Notes: a model not told the origin generated them from the sequence alone. A stretch of DNA of 64,000 nucleotides from Pomphorhynchus laevis (GCA_012934845.2 WNNJ02002853.1:25806-89805), one strand, 5' to 3'. Positions 12,541-23,075 are shown, counted from the first letter of the stretch. Numbers and translations: made by a program.

Positions 12541-13608
12541 ATGTCGTGCAATATTAGTATGATCGGAGGATCAAAGAGCTCCAGTGAAAAAACTTTTCCA
12601 GCAAAAGCAAGAAAGGTTAGTGCTATTTTTTTCAAATTTTTTGATCTCAAGCACGGAGGGAAAACTTCCTTATGTGCCAAAATTGGTCAACCTGGTAATA
12701 CTCAGACTTCTTCAATCATTTGAACGTAATAATATCTTCAATATATTCATAAGGCCGTTTACAAGCGCTTATAAGAAGAGAATTCTATTCATTTCAATAA
12801 ATACTTAGACACCGAAATCCGGATTTCTTTCAGCTCTCCGGATCTGCCAGAAGCGTACCTAGAATTTTTTGACATGCATCTAAAAGAATTTGGATCGTCT
12901 ACCTACAGGCCTATTCAAACTACTCTGAAAATTAATAACTTTCCGTCCTTCGCAACGGATGACGATTTAGGAGCCCTCACATCTGAGTACAGAATTCACA
13001 ATATTCGGCCCATCTTGGGCAGGAAAGACCATCCTATATCAGTAGCATTCTGTTCTACCACAGTCGACCAGGCGGAATGCCTGGCTAAAAGTAAATGTAA
13101 CCGATTCTTGGGACGCAACCTTTCTTTTACACTTATTGACGCTGACGACTTAACAAACCCTCATTGCAATTGGTGCCACCTTTGGGGGCACTGGTCCTCG
13201 AGCTGCACTAGGCCCTGTACGTGTGGGGTTTGCAGCTCTTCTGACATCAATGAGGGGAATGTGGTCTCTCCTCTATGTTACAATTGCGGTGGCTAGCACA
13301 CGGAGTGGTCTAGAAAATGTTCTGTCTTTAAAGGATACAAGTTAAGGCATTGTGGGGCACAGGAAGATCGGCCCACTTTGCCGCTGCCTGCTTGTCTAAT
13401 TCAACCGGTTCTGGTATGACGAACGCCGATATTATCAAACTTGTTGACGCTAGATTACAGGTGTACAAGGACGAGATTCGAGCCGTAGCGAATCATTTGA
13501 TAGCGAAATTCGAGGAGTATCGCTCTTCTCCATCGACGATTTTTATCTCTTTAAAGAGAGTCCCCGTTCTAAGAAGAGATCCTCTTCAAAACGGAAGATG
13601 GCTTTCTT
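12541..13608 (+). pseudogene. LINE ORF1 (gag-like) with zinc knuckles, broken
   Basis: Open pieces in several frames start with MSCNISMIGGSK at 12541, continue at 12874 (MHLKEFGSSTYRPIQTTLKI), and carry knuckles CNWCHLWGHWSSSC and CGVCSS, with LCYNCGG just before a stop at about 13294. The tail around 13350-13608 is a Ser-rich C-terminus. It aligns by eye with the minus copy ORF1 but belongs to a different subfamily. Confidence 0.7.
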
Positions 13609-13781
13609 AAAGTTGGCAAAGAAAGATGATATCTTATGGGAGTTGTTGGCCTCAAAGGGAGATGAATACAATGTCGGTGGGCAAGTGTCTTCTTTTTATA
13701 AGGCTGGAAGTGAGAAGGGCAACTTTCTAACTCCTGGTTCATGCTAGAAGGTAAGCATCCTACTTCAGTTGACGCAACACA

Positions 13782-15710
13782 ATGCAAAGTATTCAAGAGC
13801 CTTTTTCACTGAATATCTTTCAGTGGAATTCGCGAGGGGCTCCCGCCCTTAGCCTTCTATCTGGAAGATATACAGATATTATAATCCTTCAGGAGACGCG
13901 GTATATTCGTATCCCCCAGGATATTACTCGATTTATCCCTAAATCGAGTAATATCGATTTTGGGATCCTTCCCACTCCAGACCAGAAGTGGGAAGTAATA
14001 CTTCCCACTTCTGGTCTGGACTAGAGGGGGCATCCCACTCCAGCTGACGTAACACAATGGGAAGTAATCAAGAGCCTTTTTCACTGAATATTCTTCAGTA
14101 GAATTCAAGAGGTGCTTCCGCCCTTAGGCTTTTATCAGGTAGATATGCAGATGTTATAGTCCTTCAAAGGACACAGTCTACCGCCTCCCTCAGAATATTA
14201 CTCGATTTATCCCTAAGAACATTTACACCCAATTTACTCCGTAAATAACCCGTCCTCACTCCCCTTCATCTCAAGGTCTTTAGAAGAAGATACGTTGCTT
14301 AGAAGGAGGTTTCACTTTGATTCCATCAGAGCGGCTTTCTTTCAAGCAGCTATCCAACTCTTCCCCAGAATTAGTAATGAGAGTTTGACCGAATTTAATT
14401 CCAACATATCATCGCAAGCTACCGAGTTTCCTTCGACTACCTGTAAAGGTCGTATTTACAATCCCACTCCAATAAAACTCAAGGTTCTGGCTAAAATGTT
14501 ACACATTCCCAATCTCTGTTTCCGCCAGACATTCCCTCTCGAATGAATACTGGTGCTCTAGATATAGATTTCAGCTGAGCAGGGATAGGGCGTACCTTTC
14601 TCATCTTAACGATTCTCAGTCTTCCTTTTGGAAGATATTCAAGAAAGAAGTTTGTCTGTTGGAAGGAAAGGGCTGTGGGTAGGATTGAGGGCATTGGTCT
14701 TGACAGAGTTTTGGAAGCGTCACTATCTCTACATAACTATGGAGCCACTCAATCTCCCCAACCAATCCCGCCTTGGGGTAACTTCAGGAACAAGGCCTTA
14801 TCTGTTACAGATATTCTTAACTATAGGGTCCACTTTAGAGCACCTCTAAATCCGTCGATCCACTATCTTCTCGGGTCTATCAGCTTTTAATAGCCGATCA
14901 AAGAAGAAAAGTGGCCGTCACAATGCTTTTAGCATCACCATCCGATGTAACCAGCATCAATATTAGTCGTAGAATGTTTTTACCAAAGGATAGTCCGAAA
15001 AAGCGCTTGCGCGTAGAATCCGCGACCATTTAAGTAATAGCAACTTGATCCCACCGAGTTTTCATGAGTTTGTCAAAGGGAGCACGGTCCATTAAGCAAT
15101 AGTGAAGTGCATCAGTTTTGTCACAATTCCCTTCCCTATCTCCTCTCTAAGGTCCCTCGGGTTGCCTGCGAGAATTGTTAACAGGGTGGAGATATTGCTG
15201 TACACTAAGCGGTCCTACTATGAAGACGACCCTGATGCGTGTCAGTTCTACCCTATTACTGGTGTGCCTAAAGGCTCCCAACTTTCTCCTATCTTGTCTT
15301 GCTGCCTCAATTGTACTATTCAAGAATTTTAGACGTGATTAATATCTTGTGGTATACGCTGATGATACCACATCCCAATTCCCTGGTCGCAGGTGCAAAT
15401 TGTAGTCTTGGACATCAGCCGCTTCTTTTAAAGATTAACAGACCAGCTGACCCCATCCAATCTTATTTTAAACTCCTCCAAATCGCAGGTGGTTGTCTTT
15501 CATTGCGCTCCTTCGACAAAAATAATAAAGAGACTAGCACTCTAAGCTTTATCTTCCATATTGACTAATCAACCACTTCCTACCTTCACAAGTCGAGTAA
15601 AATACCTGGGGTTCACTGTTACGGTGAACTGGTCGGCGAAAGCTGACCTAGATAGACTTAAACGTATCCTGAAGAAAGCTAGGTGGGTCCTGAAACGGGC
15701 TTAGCATCTA
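13782..15710 (+). pseudogene. LINE ORF2 remnants (endonuclease start, linker, RT bits)
   Basis: Starts at 13782 with FSLNIFQWNSRGAP and IIILQETRYIR, the equivalent of the minus-copy endonuclease. This start is repeated at about 14060-14220. The linker region is at 14290-14890, and RT pieces follow at 15100-15330 (SLRSLGLPARIVNRVEILLY) and 15340-15700. The zone holding the YADD box reads YADDTT in one frame near 15356 with no usable flanks. Non-functional. Confidence 0.7.
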
Positions 15711-15960
15711 TCGTTGAATGGGAAAACCCAAGTGCGTGTCTGGGGGTACGTGTGCTATCTCTGGATTAGTCTTCTTTCCGAGAGGAAGTTCCCCGGAGCA
15801 AAGACTAAAGTTTCTCAAGATCATTATCTCGCGATTACCGAGCATAGTCCGATTGGACTCTTCGGGGGTGAAAGACCCCGGGTGGTTCAGTCGGAGAGCG
15901 GCGTGTTAAATTAGCTGGAGGGCTCAAATTCCGCTGAACCTGAGGGCGTGAAGACTCAAT

Positions 15961-16500
15961 GTCTTGATTTGGTTTGTCGTGTCTTGAACTGCTGTTTTTC
16001 TTCTATCTCGTTTTAGTTATTTAGTTGTTGTTAAGTTATTTATTTAAGAAGTTCCTTATTATACATATGCAACATCTTTAAATTTGCAGTTGTTTTGTCC
16101 CTTTACTTTTTACACAAGCCAGAAAGTTTACTGATAAAATTGCTGCATTCGTCTATATCAAGACAACACTTTGCATCGTATATCGTTACATGCTCTGCTT
16201 ATTGGCACTATTTGAAGCATTCACATTATATGACAATATTGTGTTAATGTTACGTGCAGTCCTTAATCTTACTAACGGTATTATATCATGAGAAAGGTTT
16301 ATTAGCGCTGTATTTATATCTTTTTGTATTTTGTGCAGAGCATTGTGGTATTCGAATATTACATTGTTCTTTCTTTTTTACGTTTTCATTTTTTAAATCA
16401 ATTTTAGCCTTTTGCTGTTCTTCACGTGATTGTACTGATCTTTTATTTGCCTGTGTGTATAACTGCGTTTTTTAATTAAACGTATAACAGTTCCACTTCC
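15961..16500. other. Spacer, nothing recognised
   Basis: Possibly LINE 3' flank up to about 16060, then AT-rich sequence with hydrophobic chance frames. I see no coding or structural signal. Confidence 0.4.
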
Positions 16501-16523
16501 TTTTGATAATCATGATTCGTGGA

Positions 16524-16715
16524 TCATATTTTTCGAATACGGGACAATTCGTATCGAATGAGTATTCTTTTTATTCTGGTTTTATAGCAGCGAATCGCCT
16601 GTAAATATGAATACACATTAACAAACTTTCTATATAATTTTGTCTTGTAATTACTGTTTTTATCTTTGTAAATATCTATATCCAAATATTGTATTTTATC
16701 GATACTACTTATCAA
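16524..16715 (-). mobile_element. PLE-B fragment (Penelope-type RT, post-catalytic region)
   Basis: The minus-strand frame contains IQYLDIDIYKDKN, then TKLYRKF and SYLQAI, and ends LSRIRKI. This matches the segment after the YxDD box in Penelope-like RTs (FLD-x-I...TKLYRKPT...R-x-RRI). It is a short broken remnant of a lineage different from PLE-A. Confidence 0.6.
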
Positions 16716-16749
16716 TGTGGTTGCCGATTGAAACTGTCTTCGATCAACG

Positions 16750-17222
16750 AACTGGAGGCGTCATGTCATTTCTAGAGTCTAGAAATAACATGACGCCTCC
16801 AGTTCTACATAATAGCTTCAGCTATCAGGTCGCATTACGACAGAAAGCATGCTGTCCAGACAACACAGAGCCAGCTAAAATACAAGTTAGTCGAAGAGGT
16901 CCGGAAATGTCTGAACAAAATGAAATTCAACCGACTACCAACAAGACGATTTAAATGACTCATTTCAATCTGATGGAGGACCACCATGTGTATCGTCAAT
17001 ATAGTGCATGCTGAGGGACGAAACAACGATGATACAGAGACGTCCACTGATGAGTCCCGCTCTGTGGAGTTGTCTGGACAGCATGCTTTCTGTCGTAATG
17101 CGACCTGATAGCTGAAGCTATTATGTAGCCAGCTAAAATACAAGTTAGTTGAAGAGGTCCGGAAATGTCTCAACAAAATGAAATTCAACTGACTACTAAC
17201 AAGACGATTTAAATGACTCAGA
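16750..17222. repeat. Nested inverted and direct repeats associated with PLE-B
   Basis: Three layers are visible. First, a 17-bp perfect hairpin (16750-16766 with 16788-16804) whose loop is itself a near-perfect palindrome (ATTTCTAGA). Second, a perfect 60-bp inverted repeat: 16805-16864 and 17069-17128. Third, a direct repeat of about 90 bp right after each arm (16867-16960 and 17130-17219) with few differences. A frame in the direct repeat reads KYKLVEEVRKCLNKMKFNR. The arrangement suggests a terminal-repeat structure of a Penelope-like element. Confidence 0.75.
17015..17079 (+). ncRNA. Hammerhead-ribozyme-like core segments in non-canonical order
   Basis: Three core strands of a hammerhead are present. 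Strand one is GGGAC-GAAA-CAAC (17015-17026, with the C of 17019 before GAAA). Strand two is GTCCA-CTGATGA-GTCCC (17042-17058). Strand three is GTTGTC-TGGAC (17069-17079). They can form helix I (GTCCA/TGGAC), helix II (GTCCC/GGGAC) and helix III (ACAAC/GTTGT), each 5 bp. The cleavage triplet would be GTC ending at 17074. In a normal hammerhead the GAAA strand lies between the other two; here it comes first. This could be two partly deleted tandem ribozymes. Penelope-like elements are known to carry hammerheads. Confidence 0.5.
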
Positions 17223-17224
17223 TC

Positions 17225-17600
17225 ATTTGAGAGTAATGAATTATATCCTTAACGTAGAAAAATGGGATATATCTAATAATGATTTAATTTTCCTCCCAAT
17301 TATTTTTGTATTATTTTTAATTTGCAATATAAAATACGTAGACTTAGTTAGCTTATTTAATTCTTCAAAACAAAGTTTAAAGGAGTCATCCTAATTTTCC
17401 TCTAATAATTTTGCAGCTAGCTCAATAGCTTTATTTATGGGCACATTAGTGAACATCGAAACGATGTCAAAACTTATCATCGTTTTCCCTTTTCATTATA
17501 GTTAAGGATCATTTGAGAGTAATGAATTATATCCTTAACGTGGAAAAATGGGATATATCTAATAATGATTTAATTTTCCTCCCAATTATTTTTGATATGA
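17225..17600 (-). mobile_element. PLE-B RT fragment with partial duplication
   Basis: The minus-strand frame reads TMISFDIVSMFTNVPINKA, the Penelope-type catalytic motif (FDVVSLFTNVP), followed by an LL-EEN segment. The block of about 90 bp at 17222-17311 is repeated at 17512-17600. Broken; the rest of the RT is absent here. Confidence 0.7.
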
Positions 17601-17796
17601 TATTTGAATGTTATATATGACGCAATATTAAGTCTTCACAATGTTCCTTTTATGAATTTTGGGAGTAAGTACATAGAACCAGAGTTTTGGAAAGAACCAG
17701 ATTGAGGCTTATTACATTCATAAAAACTCCGATATTATTATGCCGAATAATAAACCTGACTTATTGTTAGATTTTTCATAGAGCCAGATTTTTTCA

Positions 17797-18039
17797 TTGA
17801 CCAGATTTTTTCATAGAATTAAGGCAGATTTATTAAATAGATTTTTCCATCATGGACAATTAAAAAGGCTTTTTACAAAAGTACCAAAACGGATAAACAA
17901 GTTGTTTTTTGGCCCAGAACGAGAAAATAAATGCACTGGATTAAAATTCTCGATTACTAGCTACTTACAATTCATCAAGAAGAACTACGATGCTATCAGA
18001 TTTTGGCCTCTATTTACCTTAAAAAAGTTTGAGAAATAA
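17797..18039 (+). other. Unrecognised 80-codon frame, basic and aromatic
   Basis: The frame runs from ATG 17797 to a stop just before the minisatellite. The product would be rich in K, R and F (RFFHRIKADLLNRFFHHG near the start). There is no recognisable domain, no signal peptide, and no clear promoter or partner exon. It could be part of a repeat or a chance frame. Confidence 0.2.
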
Positions 18040-18041
18040 TC

Positions 18042-18402
18042 TAGTTCCAAATCAATCCAGTTCAGATCAATCCAATTCCAGATCAATCCAATTCCAGATC
18101 AATTCAGTTTCAGATCATTCCAGTTCCAGATCAATCCAGTTCCCGATCAATCTAGTTCCAGATCAATCCATTTCAAGATCAATCCAGTATCAGATCAATC
18201 CAGTTCTAGATCAATCCAGTTCCAGATCAATCCAGTTCCAGATCAATCCAGTTCCAGATCAATCTAGTTCCAGATCAATCAAGTTACAGATCAATCAAGT
18301 TCCAGATCAATCCAGTTCCAGATCAATCCAGTTCCAGATCAATCCAGTTCAAGATCAATCCAGTTCCAGATCAATCAAGTCCCAGATCAATCTAGTTCCG
18401 CT
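18042..18402. repeat. 16-bp minisatellite, about 22 copies
   Basis: The unit is GATCAATCCAGTTCCA with scattered single-base variants (for example CTAGTT or CAAGTT). Because 16 is not a multiple of three and the unit lacks stops, the array stays open and would read as a 16-residue repeat, but nothing suggests it is translated. It ends in GTTCCGCTCGCTCCGCTCGC, a motif partly repeated at 18470. Confidence 0.9.
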
Positions 18403-18539
18403 CGCTCCGCTCGCGGAATTTTTAGAGTAAACCTCTCTAATTATTAAAACAAATTACAGAGCTGATTACAGTTCCGCTCGCTGAAAAACCTATCATTTTA
18501 ATCAGTAGCAAATTTAACAGTTTAAACACACAAGGACGT

Positions 18540-20740
18540 TGATGGGAGGACGTTAGAAGACAGCTACGACTGACATTAACTATGCTCAACTAGAAGTACA
18601 GTGCTCGACACACGACTGCAGCGTCTGGACTACAATCGCATGCGACAACAGTAAGTCTCAAGAAGACTTCCTATGTGGCTTTTGTACCAACAAACTCATA
18701 TGCGACCTCTCCCATAAGAACATATCAACCTCTAACGTGTCAACTCAAACCACCCAAGTCGTTTCTGATGTACTTTGTCAACCCACGGATCCTGTCACCA
18801 CATGCACTTCTAATCCCATGTCATCTTCAATTCCCGACACCCTCGTCTCTTCCCTTCTGTCTCGTTCTTCAATAACCTACATCCCTCCAATAAAATCACC
18901 TCAATCAACTTCCACAATCCTTCCACTCATAACCTTTCCTAACATCACTCACTACCCTCTATATTATCCAAATCCTCTTTGTCTTCCGCTATCAAACCTA
19001 TTCCCTTGGTATCCTCAAGTCCCAGCTCTCCTATCGTGATCTCACCAACTCACGTTACTCGTCCTCCTTTACGGAACCGCTTTCCTGATCGCGATCGTTG
19101 CGTCATCGTCACTAATATCACTCCTTCTACCTCCTTATCTCCACAAGCACGTCTCGACCTACGATGTTTCCGCCTTCAGATCCATCCTCTCGTATCTTTT
19201 TCCTGCCGATAAACCATCCCTTTTCAACGACATATCTCCTGTTGCATTCATCCGCCTTAACAAATCTTTTCAATCTAATCCTTCTCAGCCCCTCTCCTGA
19301 AAATTGTTTTCAAGCATCGCTCTCACGCGTACTCTATCCTCTCTCAACGATTTAAACTCATGTCCTCTACAACCACTCTAATTTTCCCTGATCGCACACC
19401 TTCCGAAATTGCTAAACTCTCTTCTGTCCGCATCGAAAAACGCTGTCGCGATGAAAACGGCGAAACATCTATCTCCATCCGAAACATCAATGAAATTTTC
19501 AAGTTAGCCACACTGCCTCAAAATTCGATGTCGCTTTATTTTCCCTATTTTCGACTATTTTCACTAGTCGAATTATTACTAGTCGAATCTATTATTTCAC
19601 TAAATAGATTCGACTATTTTCACTAGTCGAATCCGCCCGCCCCCTCAGCTCATCCCCTTCTAAATTCTCTAATCATTGCGGCATTGTCGCATTCACCCGT
19701 CACCCTGCGTCTCTTCGCAAAATCATTCCCCCTTTCAGTTAAGCGACAATTAAAGCGACATTTTCGATGTCGCTTTATTTTCCCTATTTTCGACTATTTT
19801 CACTAGTCGAATTATCACTAGTCGAATCTATTATTTCACTAAATAGATTCGACTATTTTCACTAGTCGAATCCGCCCGCCCCCTCAGCTCATCCCCTTCT
19901 AAATTCTCTAATCATTGCGGCATTGTCGCATTCGCCCGTCACCCTGCGTCTCTTCGCAAAATCATTCCCTTTTTCAGTTCTTTCTTTTTTGAATTGCTTA
20001 CTTGTCGTTCTTCTGTCCGCATCGAAAAACGCTGTCGCAATGAAAACGGCGAAACATCTATCTCCATCCGAAACATCAATGAAAATTTCAAGTTAGCCAC
20101 ACTGCCTCAAAATTCGATGTCGCTTTATTTTTCCTATGTGTCTTCTTCGCTAGCCCATTTCACCACCACACACGGTTTCCGCCTCGTCCTCTTCAACACT
20201 AGATATATTCTCTATAAATCCGATCTTATCCTTCACCTATTCACCAAGCAATATATCGATATATTCTACCTCACCGAAACCTTTCACTCTGATTCTGACG
20301 ACACCTCAATTCGCCGTTTGCTCTCTAACAGTTGCTCACTAGTCGAATCCGCCCGCCCCCTCAGCTCATCCCCTTCTAAATTCTCTAATCATTGCGGCAT
20401 TGTCGCATTCGCCCGTCACCCTGCGTCTCTTCGCAAAATCATTCCCCCTTTCAGTTCTTTCTTTTTTGAATTGCTCACTTGTCGTTCTTCTAGATCGGTC
20501 ACTCTGGATCTCGCCATTGTATACCGTCCTGGTTCATCATCTCCTACATCCTTATTTTTTACCGAACTCGCGACCTTCTGTTCAACTGTTCTTTGTCCTA
20601 TATCCCTTCAATTGTTCTTGGCCACATCAACATCCGCCTCGACCTCCGCTCATGCACCGATTCCATCCAGTTCATCAACATTCTATCCAACTACAATCAC
20701 AATATTATTTCAAACGTTTCGGCATAAGGAAAATTTTCGT
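18540..20740 (+). mobile_element. L2/CR1-like LINE, ORF1 plus endonuclease start, scrambled
   Basis: The ORF1 region begins with a Cys-rich PHD-like segment (CSTHDCSVW, then DFLCGFCTNKLI, about 18603-18705), followed by a Ser/Thr/Pro-rich stretch and RDRCVIVTNITPSTSLSPQA (about 19100). The endonuclease segment (20190-20720) has IDIFYLTETFHSDSDD, SNHCGIVAFARHPASLRKI, DLAIVYRPGSSSPTS and INIRLDLRS. A PHD-type ORF1 is known for CR1-group LINEs. The body is broken by frameshifts and by internal tandem duplications. The RT half is missing, so the copy is 3'-truncated or rearranged. Confidence 0.7.
19422..20460 (+). repeat. Tandem duplications with templated fold-back inside the LINE
   Basis: The block starting TCTGTCCGCATCGAAAAACG occurs at 19422 and 20010, and the block GATGTCGCTTTATTTTCCC at about 19529 and 19769. 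The block CACTAGTCGAATCCGCCCGC is present three times (19621, 19861, 20337). Two of the copies carry an inserted fold-back, 19580-19593 with 19603-19616 (TAGTCGAATCTATT, perfect), built from the neighbouring CTAGTCGAAT string. Confidence 0.8.
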
Positions 20741-20759
20741 CAGTGTTTGTGCAGCATAA

Positions 20760-21060
20760 TAACAAACTCAGTACACATTCTGAATAAACCAAACAAACAT
20801 TCAGAGTAAAAAATAAAGTAATTAATTAACAAAATAATAATTAACAAAATTAATTATTATCGACATAAAAAAGCTTGAGAGATAAATAACATACAATTTT
20901 AGCTCCACGAGCGAAACAAGCGGAAAATCTTTTCCACCAAGTTAATATTATTATTTTTTATTTTTTCTTCTTTTTATCATACAAACTACTGATTACATTA
21001 TAAAATCTTACAATTATATAAACGTTATATAACTGCATGCCACGTGGGATACCCTAATCT
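20760..21060. other. AT-rich spacer
   Basis: No gene seen; low-complexity A/T runs with repeated TTAATTAACAAAATAATAAT. Confidence 0.4.
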
Positions 21061-21065
21061 TCAAT

Positions 21066-21760
21066 CAAGTGTTGTAATTGTAACAATGCTGCGGCAAAGT
21101 GTATAAGATGCAAATGCGCAAAAAGCAAAACAGCATTTGTCAACTGTTCGGCCCTCAAACTGCTGTCGTAAGCCTGGATATTTACAAGAAACTCGATATG
21201 ACACCCCAATGCTTCGATAGCTAACTCGGAAGCACTGATTCATAAACCATTATGCCCAAATTTGAACCATCACTTTACTCGATTGATATCATTAAACAAA
21301 GATTAGATAATCAATACTAACAAAAGAATGCACGGCGGTACTGGTCTATCTGGATATGATTCATTGCTATGGCGTAAAATGCTCAGCAAATTTGGAATTC
21401 AATCGCGCAAACTAGCTCGAGCGCTGGCTGATATTGGTATTCGAAATGCAACCGAGAATATGCAGGTTGGATCTTTAGAGACGCTGACAGTGTGCCCCTT
21501 TTTGTGATAAAAAAGAATGGCGATATCCACCCTATAGACTTATGTGAGGTATCTCGTCGGATCATTTGTAGAGCACTTCTCGATATTATGAGACCAGACT
21601 TAATTCGAGATGAAGGTATAGTACAGCTAGCAAAGTACACATACTTTGAAAGATGCGGATCATTTATCATATGTGGGTATGACGATCCAGCGGAGGTTGA
21701 TGATTATGTCGCGAATTTGGATTACTTTGCTTCTTATCTACGTAGTCTGCCTTCGTGAAC
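21066..21760 (+). pseudogene. Internally deleted RLE-type LINE, relative of the intact element at 31.9-35.3 kb
   Basis: At 21069-21180 one frame reads CCNCNNAAAKCIRCKCAKSK, matching the Cys-rich N-terminus of the intact element (CCTCNGPAAKCKGCRCAK). It is followed directly by a segment at 21326-21600 reading GGTGLSGYDSLLWRKMLSKF and, after a break, IHPIDLCEVSRRIICRALLD. These match GGAGPSGIDAQSWTHMLSKF and IRPIGICDVSRRIMTKAILS. About 230 codons that separate these two regions in the intact element are gone. The end (21640-21760) does not match. It has several stops and is a fossil of a related family. Confidence 0.75.
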
Positions 21761-22023
21761 TTTGTTGTGTCCTTTGTGGATGTGTCGATGCTGTGTTCGC
21801 TATTCAAAGCCGCGATTTAGTTTTACCTTGCTTGTATTTTACGTATTTTTTTATCAAATTTTTCAATAACTTTTCAATCTGCAACGTAATTGCAGAACTG
21901 AACAATTATAATTTTTACTCTTTTATAATTTAAAGTATAAAGATTTCAAGAGTTTAAATTTATTTAAACTCTTGAAATTTAATTTTAATAAATTTAATTT
22001 TAAATTTTAAATTTAAATTTATA

Positions 22024-22690
22024 ACTTATTCTAATACAAAGTATATTATTTATTATCCATCCATAAAAATTTTCCGCTAATGATTTAAAATTTAGTTTTA
22101 ATATTATTGTGTTGATTTATATATTTTACTATTTTCTGTTTGATGTTATTTTTATAGTAACCTAGTTTAAAATATGTATCTATTAAATTATTTTAATGAT
22201 TTTGAAGAAAACCAATATCGTTACAAATTGTTGCAATTCTTAAAATTTTATTATTTAATATATTATATTTTATATTATATGGTATGCATGAATGCCCATA
22301 CAAAAATATGTTTCTTGTAAATTTAAATATGTCATCTTTACGATATAAATTAATAGTAGTTTTAGTTAATGTTAAATTTATGTTCATATCGAGATATACA
22401 CCTTCTTTATCGTTAATATTGGTTTTATTAAGAATGAAGCAACCTGGATAAATTTGTTCGATTATTGAATAAAAATTATTAGAATTAAATACATATATCA
22501 TCAATGTATCGAAACATATATTTCATATATTTATATTGTTTAGATTTAGTTTTACACAGTTATGAACAAATTCATATTCTATAAAGCTAAAAACAAGTCA
22601 GCTACAATTGGGCTACTATTACTTCCCATTGGAACACCTTTTACTTGTCTAACTATAGATGTCCCTACTTTTAAATAATTTTAATAGTTC
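22024..22690 (-). mobile_element. PLE-A fragment (RT C-terminal part and tail)
   Basis: Minus-strand frames give the V-F-N-S-N-N-F-Y segment, EGVYLDMNINLTLTKTTINL and YRKDDIFKFTRNIF, then RIATICNDIGFLQNH. This is the 3' half of the PLE-A reading frame plus the RT block, broken. A perfect 17-bp palindrome (21943-21959 with 21962-21978) lies just upstream. Confidence 0.75.
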
Positions 22691-22875
22691 AAATTTATTT
22701 TTTATGTGTTGATTTATGTATTTTACTATTTTCTGTTTGATGTTATTTTTATAGTAACCTAGTTTAAAATATGTATCTATAAAATTATTTAAATGATTTT
22801 GAAGAAAGCCAATAGCATACATATTGTTGCAATTCTTAAAATTTCATTATTTAATGTATCTTTATTTTATATTAT
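22690..22875 (-). mobile_element. Second PLE-A tail fragment
   Basis: Repeats the stretch seen at 22095-22260 (GTAACCTAGTTTAAAATATG) in the same orientation, so two PLE-A pieces lie in tandem. Confidence 0.65.
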
Positions 22876-22879
22876 ATGG

Positions 22880-23075
22880 ACCGAATTGCTTGTTTTATGC
22901 ACAAATAAAACAATTTTTAAATTTAATGAAGTTGTATATGAACAAAACGATGGTCTCGCAATGGGAAATCCTCTAGCCCCTTTTTAGTGAATATATGAGA
23001 AATTGGGTATTAAATAATATAACTAAGATTGATGAAATGGTTATGTGTATTAGATATGTCGATTATGACAGAGTA
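22880..23075 (+). mobile_element. PLE-B RT fragment (Penelope type)
   Basis: The frame reads TIFKFNEVVYEQNDGLAMGN then PLAPF, and further on a degraded RYVD box. E-Q-x-D-G-x-A-M-G-x-P-L is the conserved Penelope-clade motif and is distinct from the PMGGNSSP motif of PLE-A. Broken remnant. Confidence 0.7.

Larger units (their letters stand above)
12520..15960 (+). mobile_element. I/Jockey-like LINE, plus copy, decayed and internally duplicated
   Basis: Same organisation as the minus copy but on the opposite strand and clearly diverged in ORF1 (for example NIRPILGRKDHPISVAFC versus NVRPLLGRNGLPINV). ORF1 is at about 12541-13600, ORF2 pieces from 13782 to about 15710, and a 3' UTR with CTCTTCGGGGGTGAAAGACC near 15860. 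A duplicated block with fold-back palindromes lies at 13790-14230. Many breaks; the central RT is heavily deleted. Confidence 0.75.

Noticed and set aside
18029-18430. 133-codon ORF through the minisatellite as a repeat protein
   Set aside because: The frame is open only because the 16-bp unit lacks stops; there is no non-repeat domain or start context.
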